In this document: positions 1 through 8,193 of the stretch, piece by piece
Position numbering within the stretch: the stretch's first letter is position 1
Layout of the letters: every line of letters starts with the position of its first letter
Source: an uncultured Succiniclasticum sp.
GTDB taxonomy: Bacteria; Bacillota; Negativicutes; Acidaminococcales; Acidaminococcaceae
Reading direction: 5' to 3'
Length of the DNA stretch: 50,343 nt
Assembly: GCA_905233365.1 (NCBI GenBank)
Contig: CAJODT010000007.1
Span: 1-50,343 of the forward strand
Made by a program: the position numbers and the translations under genes
Notes under the pieces: generated by a model
Told to the model about the DNA's origin: nothing
Database searches by the model: none
The model's input: only the letters and a program-made list of their open reading frames with translations

Positions 1-10
1 AGGGGGAACT

Positions 11-841
11 ATGGAGCCGGTGATTGAAACCAAAGGGCTTAAACATGTTTATATAGATGCCGACAACAATCAGGTCACTGCCCTGGACGGGATTGAAATG
101 CAGATCCCGCCGGGAGAGTTTGTGGCGGTCATCGGCGCCAACGGCAGCGGGAAAAGCACGCTGGCCCGTCATTTTAACGCGCTGCTTCTGCCCACAGAAG
201 GCAGCGTGAAAGTTCACGGGCTGGATACGCTGGACGAAAACAACCTGTGGCAGATCCGGCAGAATACGGGCATGGTGTTCCAAAATCCGGACAACCAGAT
301 CGTGGCAGCCATTGTGGAAGAGGATGTTGCCTTTGGGCCGGAAAATATCGGCGTGCCAACAGAGGAACTGAAACAAAGAGTGGAAGAAGCGTTGCGGGCG
401 GTGGACATGCTGGATTACCGGGAACACGCCCCGCATCTTTTGTCCGGAGGGCAGAAGCAGCGGGTGGCCATCGCCGGGACACTGGCGCTGGGCTCCAACT
501 GCATCGTGCTGGACGAGCCTACTGCCATGCTGGACCCGAAAGGCCGCAAAGAAATCCTCAATACCATGCTGAAGCTGAACAGGGAGCAGCACATTACCGT
601 CGTTTTTATTACGCATTTTATGACAGAAGCCATGCTGGCCGACCGGGTCATCGTTATGGATAAAGGGCAAATAGAATTCCAGGGCACGCCGCAGGAAGTG
701 TTCTCCCGGGTAGACGAACTGGAAAAGATGGGACTGGAAGCTCCCCTGGCCGCGAAAATTGCCTTTGAGTTACGTAAAAGCGGCGTGAAGCTGCCCCAGG
801 GTATCATTACTAACGAAGAACTGGCAGAGGCGCTGGCATAA
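11..841 (+). CDS. ecfA1: Energy-coupling factor transporter ATPase EcfA1
   Basis: One of the two ATPases of an ECF vitamin/cofactor transporter; with EcfA2 it powers the EcfT membrane scaffold and exchangeable substrate-binding S subunits. The 276-aa protein has Walker A GANGSGKS (residues 42-49), the Q-loop at FQNPDNQ (Q91), signature LSGGQ (144-148), Walker B IVLDEP (165-170) and the H-loop His202. A GGGGGA ribosome site precedes the ATG. It heads the preserved part of a cluster with ecfA2, ecfT and truA, the usual Firmicutes order downstream of the ribosomal protein operon. No S component is nearby, so this is probably a shared (group II) module. Assignment as A1 rather than A2 rests on gene order. 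Confidence 0.93.
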   Translation: MEPVIETKGLKHVYIDADNNQVTALDGIEMQIPPGEFVAVIGANGSGKSTLARHFNALLLPTEGSVKVHGLDTLDENNLWQIRQNTGMVFQNPDNQIVAAIVEEDVAFGPENIGVPTEELKQRVEEALRAVDMLDYREHAPHLLSGGQKQRVAIAGTLALGSNCIVLDEPTAMLDPKGRKEILNTMLKLNREQHITVVFITHFMTEAMLADRVIVMDKGQIEFQGTPQEVFSRVDELEKMGLEAPLAAKIAFELRKSGVKLPQGIITNEELAEALA

Positions 842-939
842 AACGTAAACTCTTTTTGAATAATTACGCAGCGGTTCGCGGTGCAACAGACCGCGACAAA
901 CGCTGATCATACGAAGCAGGCAGAACAGGAATAATCATC

Positions 940-1797
940 ATGTCAATGAAGCTGGAACATGTTTCCTATGTATATATGCCGGGGACGCCTTATGAAAAGG
1001 AAGCGCTGCAGGATGTTTCCCTGGAAATCAATAAAGGCGAATTCGTAGCCGTCATCGGGCACACCGGCAGTGGAAAATCCACGCTGGTGCAGAACCTGAA
1101 CGGGCTGTTGCATCCCACCAAGGGAACAGCATCTTTGGACGGTGTCGACCTGTCCGGCAAAACCAAAGAGGCCAAGGCGGCGCGGGGACGGATCGGTATG
1201 GTATTCCAGTATCCGGAACACCAGCTGTTTGCGGAGACCGTATACGAAGACGTTGCCTTTGGCCCGAAAAACCTGGGGCTGAGCCAGGATGAAGCCGATG
1301 CGCGGGTTAAGGAAGCCATGAAGTTTGTAGGGCTGGACTTTGAAACCTACGCCCACCGCTCGCCGTTTTCCCTGTCCGGCGGGCAGATGCGCCGCGCTGC
1401 CATTGCGGGCGTGGTAGCCATGAACCCGGACTACCTGATTCTGGACGAACCCTCGGCCGGGCTGGACCCCGGCTCCCGCAAGGCCGTGTTCGCGGAAATC
1501 ATGACACTGTACAAAAAAAGGGGCATCGCTATCATCATGGTGACTCACAGCATGGAAGAGGCAGCAAAATATGCCAGGCGCATGCTGGTGATTAATAAAG
1601 GGCAGATCATCCTGGATGGCAAACCGGCGGAAATCTTCCGGAAAGAAAAGCAACGCTTGCTGGAAGTGGGGATGGATGTACCCGAAGTCTATAAGCTGGC
1701 AGAGGCACTGCGAGCAAAAGGCATGCGTCTGTCAAATGAAATCACTGACGCGAAGCTGCTGCTGGCAGAAGTGAAACGCAGGAAGGGGCTGAAATAA
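940..1797 (+). CDS. ecfA2: Energy-coupling factor transporter ATPase EcfA2
   Basis: Second ATPase of the ECF module, 285 aa. Walker A GHTGSGKST is at 40-48, Q-loop Gln at 90, signature LSGGQMRR at 145-152, Walker B LILDEP at 166-171 and the H-loop His at 203. The C-terminal extension after about residue 225 matches the EcfA-specific dimerisation region. It begins 98 bp after ecfA1, and its TAA is followed at once by the ecfT ATG, so the two are likely translationally coupled. Expected to pair with EcfA1 as a heterodimer at the inner face of the membrane. Confidence 0.93.
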   Translation: MSMKLEHVSYVYMPGTPYEKEALQDVSLEINKGEFVAVIGHTGSGKSTLVQNLNGLLHPTKGTASLDGVDLSGKTKEAKAARGRIGMVFQYPEHQLFAETVYEDVAFGPKNLGLSQDEADARVKEAMKFVGLDFETYAHRSPFSLSGGQMRRAAIAGVVAMNPDYLILDEPSAGLDPGSRKAVFAEIMTLYKKRGIAIIMVTHSMEEAAKYARRMLVINKGQIILDGKPAEIFRKEKQRLLEVGMDVPEVYKLAEALRAKGMRLSNEITDAKLLLAEVKRRKGLK

Positions 1798-2596
1798 ATG
1801 CTGGATATTTCGCTGGGCCAATATTACCCGGGCAATAGCTTCATTCACCGTCTTGACCCGCGGACCAAAATTTTAGCAACTCTGCTCCTGATCGTCGCCG
1901 TGTTTCTGGCCAATTCAGCCATCGGTTACGGCGCGCTCTGCGCTATGGTGCTGTTCATTATTGCGGTGTCGGGCCTGCCCTTTATGCTGGTGCTGAAATC
2001 CGTCAAGCCGCTGTTGTTCATCATCGTGCTGACACTGGTGCTGCATGCGGTGATGGGGCAGGGGGAGCACATATTATATCAGTGGAAGTTTATTAAAGTT
2101 ACGGAAGAAGGCCTACGGCTGGGTGTGCAGATGGCCATGCGCCTGATCCTGCTGTTGATGATTTCTTCCATATTAACATTCACCACTTCGCCCATCGTAT
2201 TGACAGACGGTATTGAAGCACTGCTGCGTCCCTTCTGTGTCATCGGTGTGCCCGCCCATGAGCTGGCCATGATGATGACCATTGCGCTGCGTTTCATTCC
2301 AACTTTAATGGAAGAAACGGATCGTATCATTAAGGCGCAGACGGCACGTGGCGCGGATTTTTCCGGCGGCAATCTGCTGGTCCGGGCCAAAAACATGCTG
2401 CCGATTCTGGTGCCGCTGTTCATCAGCGCCTTATGATCTGGCTATCGCTATGGAAGCGCGCTGCTACCGTGGAGGGGAAGGTCGGACACGGATGCATCAG
2501 CTGGCCTACCGTTTTGGCGACGGGGTGGCTTTTGTATTTGCCTTTGCTATGATCGCTCTGCTGGCATTTCTGCGTTGGGGGCCGAAGATTGTATGA
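1798..2596 (+). pseudogene. ecfT: ECF transporter transmembrane subunit EcfT, frameshifted
   Basis: EcfT is the membrane scaffold that joins the two ATPases to the S component. The first frame gives 212 residues with several hydrophobic helices and ends at a TGA (2434-2436) after PLFISAL. The missing C terminus continues in the next frame from TAT at 2432 as YDLAIAMEARCYRGG, the conserved EcfT coupling region, then a last transmembrane helix up to a TGA at 2594. Homologues carry about four extra residues (FRRA-like) at the junction, so roughly 11 nt appear to be missing. The final TGA overlaps the truA ATG (ATGA at 2593-2596), which supports the rejoined reading. Either a real deletion or a sequence error; EcfT is normally needed for the module to work. 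Confidence 0.85.
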
Positions 2597-3387
2597 AACG
2601 AACGATAAAACTAACCGTCTGTTACGACGGAAGCAACTACTCCGGCTTCCAGCGGCAGGCAAAGGAAACAACCATACAACAGATGCTGGAAGAAAAACTG
2701 GCGCGGATCTGCGGCGAAACCGTAACCGTCACCGGAAGCGGACGGACGGACGCGGGGGTCCATGCCCGCTGCCAGGTGGTTTCATTTGCCACAGAAGGAA
2801 GCATTCCCACAGCGAACATGGCGCGGGCCTTGAACGGCATTTTGCCGGAAGATATCAGGGCCTTGCGGGCCGAAGAAGCGCAGCCCGGTTTTAATGCGCG
2901 CAAAGATGCATGCTGGAAAGAATACGAGTACCGCATCCGCTACACTCCGGAACCGGATCCGTTTTCCCGCAACTACGTGTGGCAGATGCAGGAGCTGCCG
3001 GACATTGACAAAATGAATGCAGCGGCTGCCATGATTATTGGTACGCATGATTTTGGCGGTTTCCAGAGCAGCGGAAGCACGCAGGCCTCACCAGTAAAAA
3101 CGATCTACAAATCCTGCTGGGAAAAAGAGCAGGAAGGTACGTTTGTCTATCACATTGCGGGCAACGGCTTTGTGTATCACATGGTGCGTAATTTAGTATG
3201 GTCCATGGTGCAGATCGGGCTGGGGAAAAAACCGACCCAGGCGATGGCAGACGAACTGACGCAAAAGCGGGGCGAATTTGAGAATTCCCCGGCGCCGCCG
3301 CAGGGTTTATATCTGGCAAGAGTTGAGTACGAAAATTTTACCAAAAAATCTGCAAAGAACATTGACAAAATGCGCAAAAGTGATTAA
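2593..3387 (+). CDS. truA: tRNA pseudouridine(38-40) synthase TruA
   Basis: Converts uridines 38-40 in the tRNA anticodon arm to pseudouridine. The protein is 264 aa from the ATG at 2593. That start is chosen because it overlaps the ecfT stop as ATGA; an upstream in-frame TTG at 2575 is less likely. The catalytic motif GRTDAGVHA is present, with the nucleophile Asp at residue 53, and the C-terminal GNGFVYHMVRN block is intact. It is the last gene of the ECF transcript. The promoter for rplM-rpsI overlaps its 3' end. Confidence 0.95.
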   Translation: MKRTIKLTVCYDGSNYSGFQRQAKETTIQQMLEEKLARICGETVTVTGSGRTDAGVHARCQVVSFATEGSIPTANMARALNGILPEDIRALRAEEAQPGFNARKDACWKEYEYRIRYTPEPDPFSRNYVWQMQELPDIDKMNAAAAMIIGTHDFGGFQSSGSTQASPVKTIYKSCWEKEQEGTFVYHIAGNGFVYHMVRNLVWSMVQIGLGKKPTQAMADELTQKRGEFENSPAPPQGLYLARVEYENFTKKSAKNIDKMRKSD

Positions 3388-3390
3388 AAT
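3362..3390 (+). promoter_or_regulatory. Sigma-A type promoter for rplM-rpsI
   Basis: TTGACA (3362-3367), 17-bp spacer, TAAAAT (3385-3390); the -10 box overlaps the truA stop codon. A transcript would begin near 3397, giving a leader of about 210 nt ahead of rplM. Confidence 0.75.
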
Positions 3391-3396
3391 ATATTT

Positions 3397-3609
3397 ACGT
3401 GATTTTGCGTCCCGAATTCACTAGCCCCGATGTAGGGATTGCAATGACTCATCATCACATTCACGTTTTCCTTTTTCGTGGAGTGTTTCCGGTGAAACGC
3501 TTCATGACAAAACGCAGCGATTGCTTCATTCCGGCGCGTTTCAGACAAAATGCTTCATTAATTTAATAAGAGGATAACTTCAAGTAATAATCCTGGGAGG
3601 GACATTGAA
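3397..3609 (+). promoter_or_regulatory. Long 5' leader of rplM-rpsI
   Basis: About 210 nt of untranslated leader between the promoter at 3362-3390 and rplM. It has a TTTC-CGGT-GAAA hairpin near 3488-3499 and GCTTCAT three times between 3499 and 3557. In Firmicutes the L13 operon often carries an autoregulatory leader (L13 leader). The position fits, but the consensus could not be verified by eye, so the class is inference. Confidence 0.35.
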
Positions 3610-4047
3610 ATGAAATCTTTCATGGCAAACCCGTCCAACATCGAACGCAAGTGGTTCGTGGTGGACGCCACTGATAAAACGCTGGGCCGTCTGGCCGCGG
3701 AAGTTGCCAAAGTCCTGCGCGGTAAGCACAAACCGACCTTTACCCCGCACATGGACACCGGCGACAATGTAATCATCGTAAACGCTGACAAAGTAGTGCT
3801 GACCGGCAAAAAACTGACCCAGAAGACCTACTTCCATCATACCGGTTACCTGGGCGGCGACCGCTTCGTACTGGCGAAAGACATGCTGGCCAACAACCCG
3901 GTCCGCATGGTGGAAATGGCAGTTCGCGGCATGATCCCGAAGAACCGTCTGGGCGACCAGATCTACAAGAAACTGCACGTATACGCAGGCCCGGAACATC
4001 CCCATGCAGCGCAGCAGCCCGAAGTTTTGGAAATTGATATTCGGTAA
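3610..4047 (+). CDS. rplM: 50S ribosomal protein L13
   Basis: Large-subunit protein L13, 145 aa, normal family length. The start [15 protein letters not shown] and the internal [12 protein letters not shown] block are typical of L13. The ATG at 3610 follows GGGAGGG with correct spacing, so the internal ATG at 3625 is rejected. Co-transcribed with rpsI 18 bp downstream, the universal L13-S9 pair. Confidence 0.97.
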   Translation: MKSFMANPSNIERKWFVVDATDKTLGRLAAEVAKVLRGKHKPTFTPHMDTGDNVIIVNADKVVLTGKKLTQKTYFHHTGYLGGDRFVLAKDMLANNPVRMVEMAVRGMIPKNRLGDQIYKKLHVYAGPEHPHAAQQPEVLEIDIR

Positions 4048-4065
4048 TCAGGAGGAGGAATAATC

Positions 4066-4458
4066 ATGGCAGAAGTAGTATACAGCGCGACAGGTCGTCG
4101 CAAATCTTCCATTGCCCGTGTCCGCCTGGTACCGGGTGAAGGCAAAGTGGTCATCAACGGCCGCGAAATGAACGATTATTTTGGCCTGGAAACCCTGAAG
4201 CTGATCGTAAACCAGCCGTTGGAGCTCACCGAGACCAAAGATAAATATGATATTTTAGTAAACGTAATCGGCGGCGGTTTCTCCGGCCAGGCCGGCGCAA
4301 TCCGTCACGGCATCAGCCGCGCTCTGTGCAAAGTGGACGAAGAATATCGTCCGGCTCTGAAAAAAGCAGGCCTGATGACCCGCGACCCCCGCGAAAAAGA
4401 ACGTCGCAAATACGGCTTAAAGAAAGCCCGCAAGGCTTCCCAGTACAGCAAGCGTTAA
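4066..4458 (+). CDS. rpsI: 30S ribosomal protein S9
   Basis: Small-subunit protein S9, 130 aa. N-terminal [16 protein letters not shown] and the C-terminal basic tail ending KASQYSKR, which reaches the P-site tRNA, are both present. The start has a strong CAGGAGGAGG ribosome site. Transcription of the pair ends at two successive hairpins just downstream. Confidence 0.97.
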   Translation: MAEVVYSATGRRKSSIARVRLVPGEGKVVINGREMNDYFGLETLKLIVNQPLELTETKDKYDILVNVIGGGFSGQAGAIRHGISRALCKVDEEYRPALKKAGLMTRDPREKERRKYGLKKARKASQYSKR

Positions 4459-4477
4459 TTATTACGATTTTGTGCAA

Positions 4478-4507
4478 AAAACCCGCAACCAAATTGTTGC
4501 GGGTTTT
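4478..4507 (+). terminator. Intrinsic terminator after rpsI
   Basis: Stem AAAACCCGCAAC (4478-4489) and GTTGCGGGTTTT (4496-4507) with a 6-nt loop; the A and T runs make it usable in both directions. Confidence 0.85.
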
Positions 4508-4585
4508 GCAATTTACATTGCCAATTACGGCGAACTGTTTACGCGAAAAATCGCAAAACGAAACAGCGTTTTTGTACAAAACCGA

Positions 4586-4615
4586 CCCCTGCAGCCAGAA
4601 GGCTGCAGGGGTTTT
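4586..4615 (+). terminator. Second intrinsic terminator after rpsI
   Basis: Stem CCCCTGCAGCC / GGCTGCAGGGG (4586-4596, 4601-4611), AGAA loop, then TTTT. A back-up terminator about 80 bp after the first. Confidence 0.85.
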
Positions 4616-4697
4616 GTTTAGTACTAATTTCATTGTTAAATGTTGCGGTTTCAGGGGAAAGAAATAATCGGTCAGCATTTCGCTTTTTGAAAACTTA

Positions 4698-4706
4698 TGG
4701 TACAAT
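4698..4706 (+). promoter_or_regulatory. Extended -10 promoter upstream of first methyltransferase
   Basis: TGG followed by TACAAT (4701-4706) forms an extended -10 element. No good -35 box is seen at 17 bp. It lies after the rpsI terminators and 122 bp before the methyltransferase start. Confidence 0.45.
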
Positions 4707-4827
4707 ATATTAGAACCGGTGGTTCATTTGCCAGCAGGCAAGTACTTGCGGTTCCCTGTTTACAGGCTTTCGTTTTACAGAATTATAAAGACCTATTTTA
4801 AAGCAATGGAGGAGTAATATAACAGAC

Positions 4828-5727
4828 ATGGATGCAAACAGTAGTAATGTTATTAAAAAAGTAAAATGGCTGAAAACATTCCTTGACCTGAACCGGTTCG
4901 CGGTTAAGGACCGGGTGAGCCCGGAAGAGATAGTCGAATATTATACGATTACCGATTTTCCGTTCAAGAAGTTCTTTTCAAAACAGGGTTTTATGCATTT
5001 CCATGTTTCGATGGATGGTAAGTATTCCCCAGAGGATGCGTACTATCAACCTAAGACGGTATCACGCTTTATCCATTCCGGGGACAATGTGATGGAACTT
5101 GGTTTCGGAAAATGCGCCAATCTTTTTTACCTGGCGGGACAGCATCCGGATGTGGAATTTACCGGTATTGACCTGGCCAAGCTGCATCCGGAGAACACCT
5201 TTTCCAATGTAAAGCTGTATTACCAGAATTACAGTGATCTCTCCAATTTTGCGGACAATACCTTTTCGGTAGTGTATGGCATTGAAACGCTATGCCACGT
5301 AATTGATAAAAATCCGGTGTTCCGTGAAGTAAATCGCGTATTAAAGCCGGGCGGTTATTTTATTGTTTACGATTATGCAATACCAAAGCCGCTAGAAACC
5401 TTTGATCCGGACGCACAGACTGCCATTGCGTGCTTTACCAGGGTGGGTGCTGCTACTGTTGCGAAAACCGCGGAAGGATGGGAAGAGGATTTCCTTCGGA
5501 ATGGCTTTAAGCGTGAGAGCATTACGGATTTAACTAAAAACGTCTTGCCGGATATGAAGCGCATGGAAAACGTGGCTCTTCGTATTATGGATTCGAAGAT
5601 AAAGGCCAAGGTGGCTTTTGAAACGATGCCTGACTTGCTGGTTGGGAACCTTCTTCCTGGTTTTATGGCTTATGACCTGTACAACGAAGGTTATATGAAT
5701 TACAAAGAGTGGATTTTTACAAAATAG
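4828..5727 (+). CDS. Class I SAM-dependent methyltransferase, paralog 1
   Basis: 299-aa Rossmann-fold methyltransferase of the sterol-methyltransferase-like type. Visible blocks are motif I VMELGFGKCAN, the post-I acidic residue in FTGIDLA, motif II NTFSVVYGIETLCHV and motif III REVNRVLKPGGYFIVYDY. Motif I is unusual: the third glycine of GxGxG is Cys, whereas the two paralogs downstream keep GSGQG. A C-terminal region of about 100 aa is shared by all three and ends in Y(K/M)EWI. GGAGGAG lies a rather long 14 nt before the ATG. The substrate is unknown; a small hydrophobic acceptor would fit the fold, but that is inference. Confidence 0.85.
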   Translation: MDANSSNVIKKVKWLKTFLDLNRFAVKDRVSPEEIVEYYTITDFPFKKFFSKQGFMHFHVSMDGKYSPEDAYYQPKTVSRFIHSGDNVMELGFGKCANLFYLAGQHPDVEFTGIDLAKLHPENTFSNVKLYYQNYSDLSNFADNTFSVVYGIETLCHVIDKNPVFREVNRVLKPGGYFIVYDYAIPKPLETFDPDAQTAIACFTRVGAATVAKTAEGWEEDFLRNGFKRESITDLTKNVLPDMKRMENVALRIMDSKIKAKVAFETMPDLLVGNLLPGFMAYDLYNEGYMNYKEWIFTK

Positions 5728-5875
5728 AGGAATAAATATGTAAAGTAATGAACTGCTTTTAATGTATGGTGAAAGCAGAACTTACGCGACCGAACGCTTT
5801 ACCGCATAAATAGTTACCCGTTTCATCCGGGAGAAAGGAACATCCGATCACGTAATGGTTGGGTAAACAGAGATC

Positions 5876-6794
5876 ATGCCGGACGCAAAGAAAAAGAGAG
5901 ATACAGTCAGGGAAAAAATCGAATACATGGAGACGTTCCTGGACCTGGATTCGTTCATAACGGGGGACAGGAATTCCACGGAACAGATCCGTTCCTATTA
6001 CAAGACGAACCATCCTGCCTACCGGCGGGTTCACAATAAAAAGGGATTCATGCATTTCCATGTTTCCAAAACGGGAACCTTTTCGGAAGATGATGCCTGC
6101 TACCAGCCGGATGTGGCGGCCCGGTACATCAAACCGGGGGACAAGGTGCTGGAATTGGGATCCGGTCAGGGCGCTAACAGTATTTATCTGGCAGAAAAAT
6201 ATCCTGACCGTTACCATTACCGGCCTTGACCTTTCTGCCCCGCCGCACATGGAAAAACCCATGAGGAACGTGACACTGTTACAGCAGAATTACTGCGACA
6301 TGTCCAACTTTGCGGATCACAGATTTGACGTTGTGTTTGGCATCGAGACCCTGGTGCACTGCACAGACAAAAGCCCTGCCCTGCGGGAAGTACACCGTGT
6401 GCTAAAACCGGGCGGCGTGTTCGTAACCTATGATTACGCTCTGTCCGACAAATTTGAAACCTTTGGTCCTGCTGAGCAAAAGGCGATTGCCCTGATTTCC
6501 AAGGGGGGCGCCGCGGCTCTTATCGAGTCCGTAGCGGAGTGGGAGGAGTTGTTTGTGGCAAACGGCTTTGCCATTGATATCCGCACCGATTTGTCGAAAG
6601 AAGTGCTGCCGGATTTGAAGCGGCTGGAGCGAAGGGCGGCGACCCATGTGATGGATCATCCCATGCGGGCAAAGATTATGTTCCGTACCCTGCCACGTCA
6701 ATTCGTCAGTAACATAATCCTGGGGTACCTGGGCTACGGCTCCGATGCGGAGGGCATCATAACCTACAAGGAGTGGATACTGAAGCCCGTATAA
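5876..6794 (+). pseudogene. Class I SAM-dependent methyltransferase, paralog 2, frameshifted
   Basis: Second of three tandem paralogs. The first frame (from 5876) holds the N terminus and motif I VLELGSGQGAN, then runs into the wrong frame after EKYPD. The rest (VTITGLDLS, motif II RFDVVFGIETLVH, motif III HRVLKPGGVFVTYDY, tail ending YKEWILKPV) continues in another frame from 6210. The paralogs read HPDVEFTGIDL and HPDMEFYGMDL here, so removing one C at 6208-6209 restores a continuous protein of 305 aa. Either a one-base insertion or a base-calling error. The rest shows no decay, so any inactivation is recent. Confidence 0.85.
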
Positions 6795-6835
6795 TTGACG
6801 CCTGTAATTCCCAAACGCGGCAGCGTCCGGCACAT

Positions 6836-6869
6836 AACATGTCTGCCGTCAAAGGCGGCAGGTAATGTT
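6836..6869 (+). terminator. Hairpin after paralog 2, possible terminator
   Basis: AACAT...ATGTT and CTGCCG...CGGCAG (6843-6848, 6856-6861) form a nested stem. The following bases are ATTTC, a weak T tract, so terminator activity is uncertain. Confidence 0.45.
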
Positions 6870-6896
6870 ATTTCAGAAAAAATCCTGATTTATATT

Positions 6897-6925
6897 TTGC
6901 TTTTCATGTGCTTTTCGTGTATAAT
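6897..6925 (+). promoter_or_regulatory. Promoter upstream of tRNA-Val
   Basis: TTGCTT (6897-6902), 17-bp spacer, perfect TATAAT (6920-6925), about 120 bp before the tRNA. It probably also serves the third methyltransferase. Confidence 0.6.
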
Positions 6926-7044
6926 ATTAATGTCAATATTGTCAACTTAACATGGCGATTGAGGCAAAATGTAATCGGCGTGTAAGCAACATTACAAAAA
7001 AGGAGACGAATAAATCAGCGTTTCCGAAATGCAAAATGATAACT

Positions 7045-7121
7045 GCGCGGATAGCTCAGCTGGTTAGAGTGCCGTCTTGACATGGCGGAGGTCGTGGGTT
7101 CGAGCCCCACTCTGCGCACCA
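7045..7121 (+). tRNA. tRNA-Val (anticodon GAC)
   Basis: Cloverleaf visible by eye: acceptor GCGCGGA/TCTGCGC with one G-U pair, D arm GCTCAGCTGGTTAGAGT, anticodon stem CCGTC/GGCGG around loop TTGACAT with anticodon GAC, T arm GTGGGTTCGAGCCCCAC, discriminator A and an encoded CCA at 7119-7121. It sits between two methyltransferase paralogs. Confidence 0.95.
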
Positions 7122-7130
7122 GCAATCACG

Positions 7131-7157
7131 CCCTCAATTCCGGTTGGACATTGAGGG
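7131..7157 (+). terminator. Hairpin after tRNA-Val
   Basis: CCCTCAAT (7131-7138) pairs with ATTGAGGG (7150-7157). It is followed by TAATTATATAG rather than a T run, so it may be a partial terminator or a leader stem for the next gene. Confidence 0.4.
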
Positions 7158-7189
7158 TAATTATATAGTAAGAAAGAAAGGTATACCTC

Positions 7190-8104
7190 ATGAGTAAGAA
7201 ACCAAAGCCCGCAACGGTAGACGAAAAGATTCGCTACATGGAGGAATTCATTGATTTAGATAAATATCTTACGGAAAATCCCAATGATTCGGAAAAGATC
7301 ATTGCCTATTTTAAGGAGAACCATTCCAGGTACCGCCATCTCTACAACGGGAAGGGCAATATGCATTTTATCGTTTCCAAAGACGGCAAGACCTTTTCCT
7401 ATGACGATATGTACTATCAGCCGGACGTTGCCATAAGCTACGCCAAACCTGGCAGCAAGGTGCTGGAGCTGGGCTCCGGTCAGGGCAATAACCTTATGCA
7501 TCTGGCCAAATCGCATCCGGATATGGAATTCTACGGGATGGATCTTTTCCCTGCTGAACTGAAGGAGAAGCCTGCCAATTTGACGATCCGGAAACAGAAT
7601 TATACTTCCATGCCGGATATCCCGGACAATACCTTTGACGTGGTGTACGCCATTGAGACGGTTGTGTACAACAACAGTGAAATGAAGGATAAACTGATGG
7701 CCGAGGTCCGCCGCGTGTTAAAACCGGGCGGGCATTTCCTGGTTTGGGATTACGCGACGGCATATCCCTTTGAAACGTACAGCCGGGAGGTGCAGACTGC
7801 CCTGACGATTTGCGCCCACGGCGGCGCCTATGCGCAGGTCGAGACCTGGGAAGAATGGAAAGGGCATTATGACGGGGCCGGTTTCAAAACGGTTGCCATT
7901 AACGACCTGACAGATCTGTGCATGCCTGATGTGACACGTATGCAGAAGCATTTTGACCTTGTGATGGCTCACCCGTTACGGGCTAAGATTATCTTCCGTA
8001 CGATGCCCCGCAATTATACAGTTAACCTGATCGCCGGGTGGATTGCTTATAATCTGGTCAAAGAGCACGTCGGGAATTATATGGAATGGATTATGCAGAA
8101 ATAG
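7190..8104 (+). CDS. Class I SAM-dependent methyltransferase, paralog 3
   Basis: 304-aa intact paralog of the two methyltransferases upstream. Motif I VLELGSGQGNN, post-I FYGMDLF, motif II NTFDVVYAIETVV and motif III RRVLKPGGHFLVWDY are all present. The N-terminal block MHFIVSKDGKTFSYDDMYYQ is shared by the trio (MHFHVS in the other two). It starts 68 bp after the tRNA, behind GAAAGG. As the only copy with both canonical motif I and an open frame, it is the best candidate for an active enzyme. Substrate unknown. Confidence 0.87.
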   Translation: MSKKPKPATVDEKIRYMEEFIDLDKYLTENPNDSEKIIAYFKENHSRYRHLYNGKGNMHFIVSKDGKTFSYDDMYYQPDVAISYAKPGSKVLELGSGQGNNLMHLAKSHPDMEFYGMDLFPAELKEKPANLTIRKQNYTSMPDIPDNTFDVVYAIETVVYNNSEMKDKLMAEVRRVLKPGGHFLVWDYATAYPFETYSREVQTALTICAHGGAYAQVETWEEWKGHYDGAGFKTVAINDLTDLCMPDVTRMQKHFDLVMAHPLRAKIIFRTMPRNYTVNLIAGWIAYNLVKEHVGNYMEWIMQK

Positions 8105-8141
8105 GCGCGCGTTCAGAAGAATGAACTAGCGTTCCGTAGAA

Positions 8142-8163
8142 TTCAGACAGTACACTGTCTGAA
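8142..8163. promoter_or_regulatory. Perfect palindrome upstream of the GGDEF gene
   Basis: TTCAGACAGT and ACTGTCTGAA form a perfect 10-bp inverted repeat with a 2-bp spacer, ending 30 bp before the next start codon. The short spacer suits a dimeric repressor operator better than an RNA hairpin. No T tract follows. Confidence 0.45.
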
Positions 8164-8193
8164 GGAGCTTGGAAGATTGGAGGGGGTTGCTTA

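Noticed and set aside
2431-2436. Programmed frameshift in ecfT
   Set aside because: No slippery sequence or internal Shine-Dalgarno is present, and residues are missing at the junction, which points to deletion.
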